Below are positions 1-6,888 of a stretch of DNA of 64,000 bases, piece by piece (within the stretch, counting starts at the first letter, position 1; every line of letters begins with the position of its first letter). Origin of the DNA: Bradyrhizobium altum (GTDB taxonomy: Bacteria; Pseudomonadota; Alphaproteobacteria; Rhizobiales; Xanthobacteraceae); the NCBI RefSeq assembly GCF_020889705.1, contig NZ_JACMYP010000016.1, forward strand, positions 1-64,000, in the 5' to 3' direction. The notes under the pieces are model-generated. The model saw only the letters and a program-made list of their open reading frames with translations. It was not told the DNA's origin and did no database searches. The position numbers were made by a program, and so were the translations under genes.

Positions 1-384
1 CGCACGTCGCGTGGTGACATCTTCAATGTCCAACAGAAGAGTTGTGTGAGAATTGCCTTCGTAGAACACCTTGCGGGCATTCAGCAGCATCGTACGCTTC
101 CCGATCCCAGGAAACTGATGTTCTACCTCGTAGTCGTCCATCACGCCGTGTTCTGGAACGATCCTTTCCAGCAGTATCCTGAGTCCGGGAATGTCCCATT
201 GACCGTCGCCCAATCTATAGAGCAACTGGCCTTGAGTAATGCTCGGAATGACCTGGAACGTCGAATAGAATGAGCGATTAGCAGCGAGTACGCGAAGGTC
301 CTTGTCGAGTACGAGAAGAGGTTCCCGGACGGTGTCGACGATAGCCTGCGCAAACGTTCCTGCTGACTTATTGAGCGGCGCCAA
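1..384 (-). CDS. PAS-domain sensor protein, N-terminal part (runs off the left edge)
   Basis: An open frame on the minus strand runs from a TTG at 384 to the window edge (128 codons) and is preceded by an in-frame TAA at 388-390. The translation reads as a PAS domain: it begins AQAIVDTVREPLLVLDKDL, then has a sensor-like core with IPEHGVMDDYEVEHQF and ends with LLDIEDVTTRR, the usual PAS to kinase junction. This arrangement is typical of HWE/HisKA_2 histidine kinases and CheR-type sensors of Rhizobiales; the kinase part would lie outside the window. No clear ribosome site precedes the TTG, so the 5' end may be truncated or the true start may differ. Family call is from the motif pattern; kinase identity is inference. 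Confidence 0.6.
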   Translation of the reverse strand, partial: MAPLNKSAGTFAQAIVDTVREPLLVLDKDLRVLAANRSFYSTFQVIPSITQGQLLYRLGDGQWDIPGLRILLERIVPEHGVMDDYEVEHQFPGIGKRTMLLNARKVFYEGNSHTTLLLDIEDVTTRRA

Positions 385-478
385 TATTTAATACTTGCCG
401 CCCAGAGACCCATCCGAGGGTTGGTCGAGATCGGGCTGAAGGTGATGAATAGGCGGACATGATCAAGCCCGCGATGGG

Positions 479-682
479 ATGGCGCACTGGCTCATCATCG
501 CGGGAGCCGTGCTGGTAGTCGTCGGCCTCATTGGCCTTGTGATCAGCCGCAGGCGTCGGGCCGATATCCGAGACGAACCAGCCACCGAGCCGCGCCCCGA
601 ATTGTCACCGCTCCCGGACCTTCTTGGCTCCAGGCCACGAGACAGCCGACGTAGAAAGCCAGCGGAGCCCCAGGCGGATTGA
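479..682 (+). CDS. small single-pass membrane protein, unknown function
   Basis: A 67-residue frame starts with a hydrophobic helix at residues 3-23 (AHWLIIAGAVLVVVGLIGLV) followed immediately by a run of arginines and a proline- and charge-rich cytoplasmic tail. The layout is an N-terminal signal anchor with the tail inside by the positive-inside rule. No domain is recognised. Such short anchors are common hypothetical genes in Bradyrhizobium. The ATG at 479 is used because it precedes the membrane helix directly; no strong ribosome site is visible, so coding status is moderate. Confidence 0.45.
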   Translation: MAHWLIIAGAVLVVVGLIGLVISRRRRADIRDEPATEPRPELSPLPDLLGSRPRDSRRRKPAEPQAD

Positions 683-889
683 GCCGCCCAAGCCCCTTGC
701 TTACGGGCAAGCGCGGCGCCGACGTCCGCCAAACTTCAATTGGGACGCCAAGGAACCGATCGGCGGAATGGGGTATCGGGTGCTATCGATGCCCTGCAGG
801 GAAACCTAATCCCAAATATCCATCGCCCCGAAGAATTCCGGTGTCCATCATCCCCGTTTGGGGCGGTGCGGTCCCAGGGAGTGACAACC

Positions 890-1063
890 ATGGTGCAGAA
901 CATCGTCGCCGGACTTGTCGTAGTGGCTTTGATTGTGATCGGTTCGCTTAGCTATACCCAGAAGCACCATCACTGTGGGCAGGGGTACGTGTTCAAACAT
1001 TGGCGTGCGCACGCGCTCAAGAAAACCCAAGAGACCTGCGGATCAATGAGCCCTTCAATTTAG
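890..1063 (+). CDS. small membrane-anchored protein with a His/Cys-rich tail
   Basis: A 57-residue frame begins at the ATG at 890, preceded by GGGAG about 8 bases upstream. Residues 4-20 form one membrane helix; the remainder is basic, with a KHHHCGQ cluster near residue 25 and a second cysteine near residue 50. No family is recognised. An in-frame extension back to 740 exists, but it lacks a ribosome site and reads as low-complexity noncoding sequence, so the shorter start is chosen. The His/Cys cluster could bind a metal, but that is speculation. Confidence 0.45.
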   Translation: MVQNIVAGLVVVALIVIGSLSYTQKHHHCGQGYVFKHWRAHALKKTQETCGSMSPSI

Positions 1064-1422
1064 CTCACTACCATGCCGCAACGGCTGGGACGGGTTGGCA
1101 ACGCAGCCTGGTACGATATCTCGGCACACCTCAATGCACCGCGTGCGGCCAGGTCGGCTGGTCGACACGCGGCTCGACTGGGGTGAGGTGATCAATTTCG
1201 CCAAGGGCGTCTCGGGCGGAGCGTCCTTCAAGTGCCACCTTCTGAGCCGACAGTACGAGGTCGGTCTCGCCCGTCCTTATCCAGCACCACGCAAAGTAAT
1301 CGCCCCGTGTCGCTTTTGTCACATTTGGCAAAGAAACGACCGCACGAGCACCAGCGATAATTGCCCTGTAGCCGTCAGAGGGTAAGGGTGTTCGTGCTCA
1401 GCTACCCATCTCGGAGATCACG
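1064..1422. other. intergenic stretch, no confident gene
   Basis: About 360 bases lie between two small plus-strand genes. Open frames exist on both strands, including one of 66 codons on the minus strand at 1131-1331, but none has a ribosome site or a recognisable protein pattern. The last 40 bases presumably carry the promoter of the gene at 1423. Confidence 0.5.
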
Positions 1423-1623
1423 ATGTTGAAGTTTCTGGTTGTTGGAGTTGCTACTTTCGGTTTCGTGGCTGCTGCCAGTGCGGCCGACCTCCCTCGTCCG
1501 CAGCCGGTCACCGAACAGGCTCCGATTGGCAAGATGCCAATTGGCAAATATCCGGTTGGCAAGTACCCAGTCGGAAAATACCCGGTTGGAAAAGCTCCTG
1601 CTCCGATCGTAACGAAGGGCTAG
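1423..1623 (+). CDS. small secreted protein with GK(Y/M)P(I/V) pentapeptide repeats
   Basis: The 66-residue product has a Sec signal peptide (residues 1-20, cut after AAASA) and a mature part built from repeats. Five units of the form P-(I/V)-G-K-(M/Y/A) follow one another between residues 31 and 57, then a short tail APAPIVTKG. A GGAGA ribosome site precedes the ATG. The mature peptide is basic, lacks cysteines and is proline-rich, which suggests an extended, unstructured periplasmic or extracellular peptide. I recall similar short repeat peptides in Bradyrhizobium as hypothetical proteins; function is unknown. Confidence 0.7.
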   Translation: MLKFLVVGVATFGFVAAASAADLPRPQPVTEQAPIGKMPIGKYPVGKYPVGKYPVGKAPAPIVTKG

Positions 1624-1698
1624 CTCGAAGATCGCCCAGGCAGCGTCCCCTTTCAGTTTTCGCTGAAGGCCGCTGCTCGGTGCGTTTTGCCCTAGCGG

Positions 1699-1920
1699 CT
1701 AGGGGCGGGTTGCTGCTTTCGGCCGCACCTCCGTGAACGCCCAGACCAACGCGGCAACCCATCCCCAGAAGGTCCAGCCCAAGAAAATGTTCATGACTAC
1801 TATCGCCGCGGTGTTTTGGTGCCCTCGGCCGGAAGCCACAAAGCTGGGTATGAAATAGGCAGCGATTATCATCCCGATAATTATGAGACCCAGAAATGCA
1901 GAGCCGCCACCGTCATGCAT
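1699..1920 (-). CDS. superinfection immunity family membrane protein
   Basis: The 73-residue product has two membrane helices (about residues 8-28 and 40-64). The second carries the family signature of PF14373 (Imm_superinfect): IVVMNIFLGWTFWGWVAALV. A strong AGGGGG ribosome site precedes the ATG at 1920. The family is named for phage T4 Imm, which blocks DNA injection by related phages, but chromosomal members are common in bacteria and their role is mostly untested. It converges on the repeat-peptide gene. Family assignment is firm; an antiphage role is only a hypothesis. Confidence 0.8.
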   Translation of the reverse strand: MHDGGGSAFLGLIIIGMIIAAYFIPSFVASGRGHQNTAAIVVMNIFLGWTFWGWVAALVWAFTEVRPKAATRP

Positions 1921-2347
1921 TGGAATGCCCCCTAAATCAATCTAATCTAGCAGGGGTTGAGCCCCGTGCCCCCTTCGCGCAGGTTGCTTTTTGCTCCGTA
2001 AAACCACGGCTTTACTCTGTCGCCCAACGGGGTTCAGCGCGGAAATAGGCCAAACTGGCTGACCTTCATATTTTGATGCGAGCTTTCGAGCGGAATATAT
2101 AATGGGCATGCTTCATGACGACTCTCGGCCTCGGCGTGTTTCCCGCTCGCTGGGGCCATTCTTTGCGTAGGGCCGCCGCGGATCGCCCGTCCCCTCCGCC
2201 AGCTACTGCTATATTATCCTGGTGGACTCTTTCTCCGCCCCACCGTCATAGTCGGGCGACCATTGACCAAGTCGTTATAGGCGGGTGCGGGCTTGCCCGA
2301 TAGCTCTAGCGGCTTCCCACCCCCGCGGATCGGCGCGATCATGGACA
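1921..2347. other. intergenic stretch, no gene recognised
   Basis: This 427-base stretch separates the immunity-like gene from the next plus-strand gene. It contains only short open frames without ribosome sites. An AT-rich patch near 2085-2110 could be a promoter. Nothing else is supported. Confidence 0.4.
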
Positions 2348-2623
2348 ATGGGATCCAAGTCTCGCGAGTATATGTTCGGCGCGACGGTCCGGCACCTGGC
2401 CGAGCGGGCCAAGGAAGCCCGGCTGGAGGCCGACGCCGTCGCCTGCCAAGCTTGGAACGCCCGCATGCTCGCCTTCCAGGGACCGGCCCAGCCCTCCCCT
2501 GCGCTCGGCGACGCGCTCAACGCCGGCTATCGCTACCTCGAGGTGAAGTGCCTCGGCTGCGAGACCCACCAGACGGTCGCGCTGGACATCGTGCGGCGGC
2601 CGAAGTGGACGCCGATCCAATAA
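2348..2623 (+). CDS. small CxxC protein, probably C-terminally truncated
   Basis: The 91-residue product has a helical N-terminal half (HLAERAKEARLEADAV) and then YLEVKCLGCETHQTVALDI followed by VRRPKWTPIQ and a stop. I recall a Rhizobiales family with the same CxxCxTHQTVALDIVRRP core that continues with a helix and a second CxxC to complete a zinc ribbon. Here the frame stops right where that part should start, so the second metal pair is missing. The ATG at 2348 is chosen because the upstream extension to 2285 has no protein character. It may be a recent pseudogene. The family memory could not be checked. Confidence 0.5.
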   Translation: MGSKSREYMFGATVRHLAERAKEARLEADAVACQAWNARMLAFQGPAQPSPALGDALNAGYRYLEVKCLGCETHQTVALDIVRRPKWTPIQ

Positions 2624-2766
2624 GATCTCGGCCATGAACCCGCCGTCGACGTGGTGGCCAGGAGAGCGGTGAAATTGTGTGGTTTCAGGCCTTCATGCGG
2701 GCGCGATGCCTCCTTAGGTCAAGTCGAAGAAGTAGACCCCCGTCGAGAAAGCTGGACCATAAATCT

Positions 2767-2952
2767 ATGACCGATACCACCGCCGAAACGGCGCGGCTCA
2801 TGAAGGTAGCTGAGGCAATCGTCCGCGAACTGGATCGTCAGGGCGTTGCGGATGCCGTGGCCGACCTAGGCTTTGACGTGATGGAGATGACCAGGGTGGT
2901 GATCCGCGCGGCCGATGGGGATGTGGTCCCGTTCCGAAGACCGCAGAACTGA
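2767..2952 (+). CDS. small hypothetical protein
   Basis: The 61-residue acidic product (starting MTDTTAETARLMKVAEAIVR) is predicted to be two helices and ends VVPFRRPQN. The longer frame back to 2677 encodes an arginine-rich leader with no protein-like pattern, so the ATG at 2767 is used. No domain is recognised. Its 3' end lies 21 bases from the 3' end of the convergent DUF3606 gene. Confidence 0.5.
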   Translation: MTDTTAETARLMKVAEAIVRELDRQGVADAVADLGFDVMEMTRVVIRAADGDVVPFRRPQN

Positions 2953-2973
2953 TCGCTTTCTCGAGCGCGGGGC

Positions 2974-3201
2974 CTACCGTTTTGTCGAGGGTGTCGTTCC
3001 CAACGACTTCTTGATTGCTGACCCGAGCCGACCCTCAACTCGCTTCCGGTTATTGCCGACCTTTTTTATGGCCTTTTTCACCGTCGCTGCCGACTTCCCG
3101 CTTTTACTCGCTTCGTAGCGCACCTCGTAATCTTGTCCTCCGGCGACGCGGGCTCGATCCTGCTTACGCCCGCGGGCGCCATTCGTTGCTTTCTTTGCCA
3201 T
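2974..3201 (-). CDS. DUF3606 family protein
   Basis: The 75-residue basic product matches DUF3606 (PF12244): a lysine-rich start, then DRARVAGGQDYEVRYEASKS and a helical KKAIKKVGNNRKRVEGRL. These small proteins are abundant in Rhizobiales and have no established function; the basic helices suggest nucleic acid binding, which is inference. The in-frame ATG at 3201 is preferred to the one at 3237 because homologues usually start MAKK or similar. Confidence 0.75.
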   Translation of the reverse strand: MAKKATNGARGRKQDRARVAGGQDYEVRYEASKSGKSAATVKKAIKKVGNNRKRVEGRLGSAIKKSLGTTPSTKR

Positions 3202-3332
3202 TGAAGTCTCCCAATTCCAACGGAGGCCAAACGCCAAGTACGATCCGCGGGTTCCTCGCAGGCTCTACTGCGCCCGGAACGAATCGTGCTGCGGTCGCTT
3301 GAAATCCCGGTTCTGTTGCGTGGAGTTGTTTT

Positions 3333-3683
3333 ATGCGTAAATCGAATTGGACGCCTTCGATTGTCCCGAGTGATGACCAAACGGTTTACCTCGTCGCAGA
3401 CGACTTCGGCCGGATAGGTCGCGCCTGGCGGGAGGCCGATCTTGAGACTGCGGACCTCGAGACGGTCATTCAGGACCTGATGGCCGGCGAGTATGCAAAC
3501 CCAATCAGGGTCGCCGCCTTCAATACGTCAGAGCGGTGGTCTGACGACGTCTCGGAGGACGTCGCACGCGAGATCCAGCGACGCTGTGACCTGCAGCTGA
3601 CCGATGTGCCAGCACATCTGCGGGATTTCATTGATCGCCATATGGGCCGGGACCAGAAGCAGCTTGTACTCCGACTGGTCTAG
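3333..3683 (+). CDS. hypothetical protein, 116 residues
   Basis: The product (MRKSNWTPSIVPSDDQTVYL...) is soluble, acidic and mixed alpha/beta, with a repeated LETADLETVIQDLMAG segment around residues 35-50 and a helical C-terminus. Composition and codon use look coding. It resembles conserved hypothetical proteins of Bradyrhizobium that often occur among small stress-related genes, but I cannot name a domain. It is followed 2 bases later by another small frame, suggesting co-transcription. Confidence 0.65.
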   Translation: MRKSNWTPSIVPSDDQTVYLVADDFGRIGRAWREADLETADLETVIQDLMAGEYANPIRVAAFNTSERWSDDVSEDVAREIQRRCDLQLTDVPAHLRDFIDRHMGRDQKQLVLRLV

Positions 3684-3685
3684 GC

Positions 3686-3823
3686 ATGCCCTTCCAGCGT
3701 AGAAAGCCTGAGGCGATCGGGACCAAGGCGCTTTTAGGCTTCCTGTTTTTGATCGTCCCTGTTGGCATGCTAGCATGTCCGGAGGCCATCCGCCGGCAGG
3801 TCGGACTGAAGGCGGAGAAGTAA
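3686..3823 (+). CDS. 45-residue membrane peptide
   Basis: An ATG 2 bases after the stop of the preceding gene opens a 45-codon frame with a basic N-terminus (MPFQRRKPEAIGTK), one hydrophobic helix at residues 15-31 (ALLGFLFLIVPVGMLAC) and a short basic tail. The tight spacing suggests translational coupling with the upstream hypothetical gene. No family is recognised, and very short membrane frames can arise by chance. Confidence 0.35.
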   Translation: MPFQRRKPEAIGTKALLGFLFLIVPVGMLACPEAIRRQVGLKAEK

Positions 3824-3827
3824 GCGC

Positions 3828-3971
3828 GGCTGCAGCATCTTGGAATACTGGTGGCCCGATAGCGTCCGCCTCTCCGACCTCGAGGGCCGCTTCACCTGCA
3901 AAACTTGCGGTCGCCGGGGCGCCGATGTTAGGCCGCAGTTTCCGCAGGCGGGAATGGGAACTGGTAAATGA
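3828..3971 (+). pseudogene. remnant of a CxxC zinc-ribbon protein
   Basis: A frame without a start codon ends at the TGA at 3969. Its last third reads DLEGRFTCKTCGRRGADVRP, a pattern I know from short Rhizobiales proteins that carry an earlier CxxC pair. Only this C-terminal pair remains. The stop overlaps the ATG of the next gene (ATGA). It is probably a degraded gene, or the in-frame tail of one disrupted near 3830. Confidence 0.4.
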
Positions 3972-4411
3972 TCGACAAGATTGGCGTTGCGCGAGCTCAA
4001 TTGCTAACTGCCATGGATCTATTCTTGAGAGATAAAGATCCGATCGGCGTGCACAGTTTGGCTTGCGGTGGTGGCGAACTGATCGAGGGGCTTGCACAGG
4101 CGAGCGGCAGGGAGCCTTTCTCTACCCACATTTTGCAAACCCAGCCACACCTAGACCAAATTAAGATTCGCCGCCTCAGAAATAAGTACTGGAACGCATT
4201 CAAGCACTTCTACGATCTCAAGGGAAACCAGCGAGAAGACGAGGAAATACTCCCTGATTTTGACGACACCAAGAACAGCAAAATGGGCCTATTCGATCAA
4301 CTCGCCGGCGCGAGCCGAGCAGAATCAGTGGGACCCTCAATGCGAGGCAACCTGCGGACCGCGATTGCACCGGTCCGCACGTCCGTAACGCCGATCAGCT
4401 TTCAGAAGTGA
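3968..4411 (+). CDS. hypothetical protein, possibly altered at the C-terminus
   Basis: The 147-residue product starts MIDKIGVARAQLLTAMDLFL and contains an AbiV/HEPN-like alpha-helical pattern: LACGGGELIEGLAQASG, then IRRLRNKYWNAFKHFYD and a DDEEI-like acidic stretch. I recall a widespread family with this core that continues after the DTKN motif with a conserved aromatic segment. Here the sequence after DTKN (near residue 102) has no such segment and becomes low-complexity, which suggests a frameshift or recombined end. It overlaps the 3' end of the convergent hydrolase by 17 bases. Function unknown. Confidence 0.5.
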   Translation: MIDKIGVARAQLLTAMDLFLRDKDPIGVHSLACGGGELIEGLAQASGREPFSTHILQTQPHLDQIKIRRLRNKYWNAFKHFYDLKGNQREDEEILPDFDDTKNSKMGLFDQLAGASRAESVGPSMRGNLRTAIAPVRTSVTPISFQK

Positions 4412-5450
4412 CGTCCACGACCGCTTCGGCGAAGGCTTGCGGGGCTTCCTGCGGCAGATTGTGCCCGATGCCCCCCTTGATAGTCCGGTGCTCATACTTG
4501 CCCGAGAATTTCTTGGCGTAGGAACTCGGCTCCGGGTGTGGCGCACCATTGGCATCGCCCTCCATGGTGATGGTAGGCACCGTGATGACCGGAGATTCCG
4601 CAAGTCGCTTGTCCAGATCTTCGTATTGCGGCTCGCCCTTGGCCAAGCCGATTCGCCAGCGATAATTGTGGATCGCGATGGCGACCTGGTCCGGATTGTC
4701 CAGGGACGCTGCCGAGCGATCAAACGTGGCATCGTCGAAGTCCCATTTTGGCGAAGCGAGCTTCCAGATGAGCTTTGCAAAATCGTGTCGGTATTTGTCG
4801 TAGCCGGCCCGGCCGTTTTCCGTGGCGAAGTAATATTGGTACCACCATGCGAGCTCAGCCCTTGGCGGCAATGGCGCCATGCTAGGGCTGCCGATCAAAT
4901 AACCACTCACGGAGACCATGGCCTTGCAGCGCTCCGGCCAGACCGCCCCGATGATGTTGGCCGTCCGCGCGCCCCAATCAAAGCCGGCGAGGGTCGCCCT
5001 CTTGATCTTGAGCGAATCCATGAGCGCGATGATATCGAGCGCCACGGCCGCTTGCTGGCCATTCCGGAGCGTTTCACTTGAAAGAAAGCGCGTCGGACCA
5101 TAGCCGCGCAGATAGGGTACGATCACCCGATAGCCGGCCTGCGCCAGCAAGGGTGCGACATCGACAAAGCTGTGAATGTCGTAGGGCCAGCCGTGCAAAA
5201 GCAGCACTGGCGGACCATCGGCGGGGCCGGCTTCGGCGTAGCCGACATTGAGCAGACCGGCATCGACCTGCTTCAGCGGACCGAACGAAGTGCGCGATTC
5301 AGGCTTGACCGAGGGCAATTTTACCTTGGCAGGCTGCGCGCCTACCGCGCCGATCATGCCGAGCTGGGCGGCGGCGACGGCTAAGGCAGCGGCACCTACA
5401 AAGTGGCGGCGACGATGGTCGATGCCTTGAGATGTTCTGATCTTATCCAT
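4395..5450 (-). CDS. exported alpha/beta hydrolase, epoxide-hydrolase type
   Basis: The 351-residue product has a Tat-like leader (HRRRHFVGAAAL, residues 12-23) and an alpha/beta hydrolase fold. The oxyanion motif HGWP is at 86-89, the nucleophile motif GFDWGA has Asp158 in place of the serine of esterases, and the catalytic histidine is in GGIGHNLP near the C-terminus. An Asp nucleophile with HGxP is the pattern of epoxide hydrolases and haloalkane dehalogenases, so it probably hydrolyses an epoxide or halide in the periplasm. Substrate unknown. It stands alone and converges on the preceding small gene. Confidence 0.85.
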   Translation of the reverse strand: MDKIRTSQGIDHRRRHFVGAAALAVAAAQLGMIGAVGAQPAKVKLPSVKPESRTSFGPLKQVDAGLLNVGYAEAGPADGPPVLLLHGWPYDIHSFVDVAPLLAQAGYRVIVPYLRGYGPTRFLSSETLRNGQQAAVALDIIALMDSLKIKRATLAGFDWGARTANIIGAVWPERCKAMVSVSGYLIGSPSMAPLPPRAELAWWYQYYFATENGRAGYDKYRHDFAKLIWKLASPKWDFDDATFDRSAASLDNPDQVAIAIHNYRWRIGLAKGEPQYEDLDKRLAESPVITVPTITMEGDANGAPHPEPSSYAKKFSGKYEHRTIKGGIGHNLPQEAPQAFAEAVVDVTSES

Positions 5451-5522
5451 GAAAAGTCTCCAAATTCGATGCTCCGCACCTGGATCGAGAGGGCGGCCTT
5501 GGCAGACGCCGATGTCCTTGGC

Positions 5523-5765
5523 TCAGCATATCGCCGGATTATCGGCGTAGTCGCAAACGCCGCCGGGCTGATGTTGACGGGCTGTACTGGATTCCCAGGC
5601 GATGCGGGTATGGCCGTAAATCAAGTGGCCAGTGGTGGAGTAGGCACTCGCATTGCCTTTCAGTGCGACGTGTCGTCCGGCCATGGAATTCTCGTGTGCC
5701 ACGGCGGACGTCGTGAGCATGGCGATCGCGATCAGTCCCGCCGACAAGAGTTTGATTGTAGTCAT
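5523..5765 (-). CDS. small secreted hypothetical protein
   Basis: The 80-residue product starts MTTIKLLSAGLIAIAMLTTS, a clear Sec signal peptide cut after SAVA. The mature part is short and ends in two cysteines (GGVCDYADNPAIC) that could form a disulfide. A strong AAGGAGAAG ribosome site fixes the ATG at 5765. I recall short Bradyrhizobium exported proteins that start the same way. It is divergent from the LysR gene at 5926, so the LysR protein may control it. Confidence 0.6.
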   Translation of the reverse strand: MTTIKLLSAGLIAIAMLTTSAVAHENSMAGRHVALKGNASAYSTTGHLIYGHTRIAWESSTARQHQPGGVCDYADNPAIC

Positions 5766-5847
5766 TGAGCTTCTCCTTTTCGATTCCGACGCCACCAGGC
5801 TAGAGCCGTCCAATCAACCTATCAAACTTATTGTTTATGTCGTTTCA

Positions 5848-5882
5848 ATCGATATAATCACTTAATCAAACCGGTTATCGAT
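5848..5882. promoter_or_regulatory. candidate LysR operator, inverted repeat ATCGATA/TATCGAT
   Basis: In the AT-rich divergent region there is a perfect inverted repeat with 7-base arms at 5848-5854 and 5876-5882, separated by 21 bases. It lies 43 bases before the LysR start and 82 bases before the start of the divergent secreted-protein gene. LysR regulators commonly bind such paired arms between divergent genes. Assignment is by position and symmetry only. Confidence 0.4.
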
Positions 5883-5925
5883 AATGACTTGTGTCACGCT
5901 GATCAAACTTCCGGGGTGACGGGCA

Positions 5926-6804
5926 ATGACCTTAGAACAGCTTCGCATTTTCATCGCAGTCGCGGAGAAGCAGCACGTGACTCAAGCGGCGAGCGGACTC
6001 AATTTGACTCAATCAGCAACGAGCGCCGCGATCGCAGCACTCGAGGCGCGGTACGGAATCAAGCTGTTCGACCGTGTCGGCCGCGGGATCGTACTGACCC
6101 AGACCGGCCGGGATTTCCTCAATGAAGCACGCGGGGTCATGACGCGCGCCAAGGCCGCTGCGCAGGTCCTGGACGATTTGGCTGGCCTCAAGCGTGGCTC
6201 GTTGAGCCTGGCTGCGAGCCAGACCATTGCAAACTATTGGCTTCCACCACGCGCCGAAACTTTTCGGAAGGCTTATCCGGGCATCGATCTGCATGTGACG
6301 ATGGCAAATACCGAGAACGTTGCCCAAGCGGTGTATCGAGGAGACGCGGACCTTGGCTTTGTTGAAGGCGAGGTTGATGATCCCGCGCTGGCTGTCCAGA
6401 AAATGAAAGGCGACTCGTTGGCCGTGGTCGTCGGACCGGGCCATCCGTGGATCGGCAAGGCACGCATTGCACCAAAGCTCTTCACAGAAGCAAGGTGGAT
6501 TTTGCGTGAGCCAGGCTCGGGCACCAGGTCAATGTTCGAGGCCGCGCTCAAGAAATTGGGGCTCAAATTATCAGATCTCAATGTCCAGCTCGAGTTGCCG
6601 TCGAACGAAGCTGTATGTTCGGCTGTGGAGTCCGGAGACTGCGCGGCGGCAATTTCGGATTTGGTCGTAGCACGGTCGCTGGCTGCAGGGGCACTTTATC
6701 GCGTCAAGGTCGAGCTGCCGACGCGCTCGTTTTTCGTCCTAAAACATAAGGAGCGCCATGCGAGCCACGCGGAGAGAGCGTTACTCTCCGTTTTCCAGAT
6801 GTAA
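5926..6804 (+). CDS. LysR-family transcriptional regulator
   Basis: The 292-residue product has the LysR layout: winged helix at residues 1-60 (MTLEQLRIFIAVAEKQHVTQ, then AASGLNLTQSATSAAIAALE), a linker helix to about 85 and a periplasmic-binding-like effector domain to the end (GSLSLAASQTIANYWLPPRA). The effector domain resembles the CysB/CbbR/CysL branch, which often senses small anions or metabolites. Divergent to a small secreted protein gene and 84 bases from the convergent YVTN gene. Ligand and targets are unknown. Confidence 0.9.
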   Translation: MTLEQLRIFIAVAEKQHVTQAASGLNLTQSATSAAIAALEARYGIKLFDRVGRGIVLTQTGRDFLNEARGVMTRAKAAAQVLDDLAGLKRGSLSLAASQTIANYWLPPRAETFRKAYPGIDLHVTMANTENVAQAVYRGDADLGFVEGEVDDPALAVQKMKGDSLAVVVGPGHPWIGKARIAPKLFTEARWILREPGSGTRSMFEAALKKLGLKLSDLNVQLELPSNEAVCSAVESGDCAAAISDLVVARSLAAGALYRVKVELPTRSFFVLKHKERHASHAERALLSVFQM

Positions 6805-6888
6805 GGTCACCTTCATTGTTGGGACGGTATCGGCTTTGGGGCCAAGGGCAAACTCACGCGCTGCAGCCATACGTCGACGTGCCACGAC

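Noticed and set aside
1131..1331. 66-codon minus-strand open frame
   Set aside because: No ribosome site and no family pattern; overlapping open frames on the plus strand are equally long.
1690..1704. Hairpin CCCTAG/CTAGGG between convergent genes
   Set aside because: It overlaps the stop codon of the minus-strand gene and has no T run on either strand, so a terminator cannot be supported.
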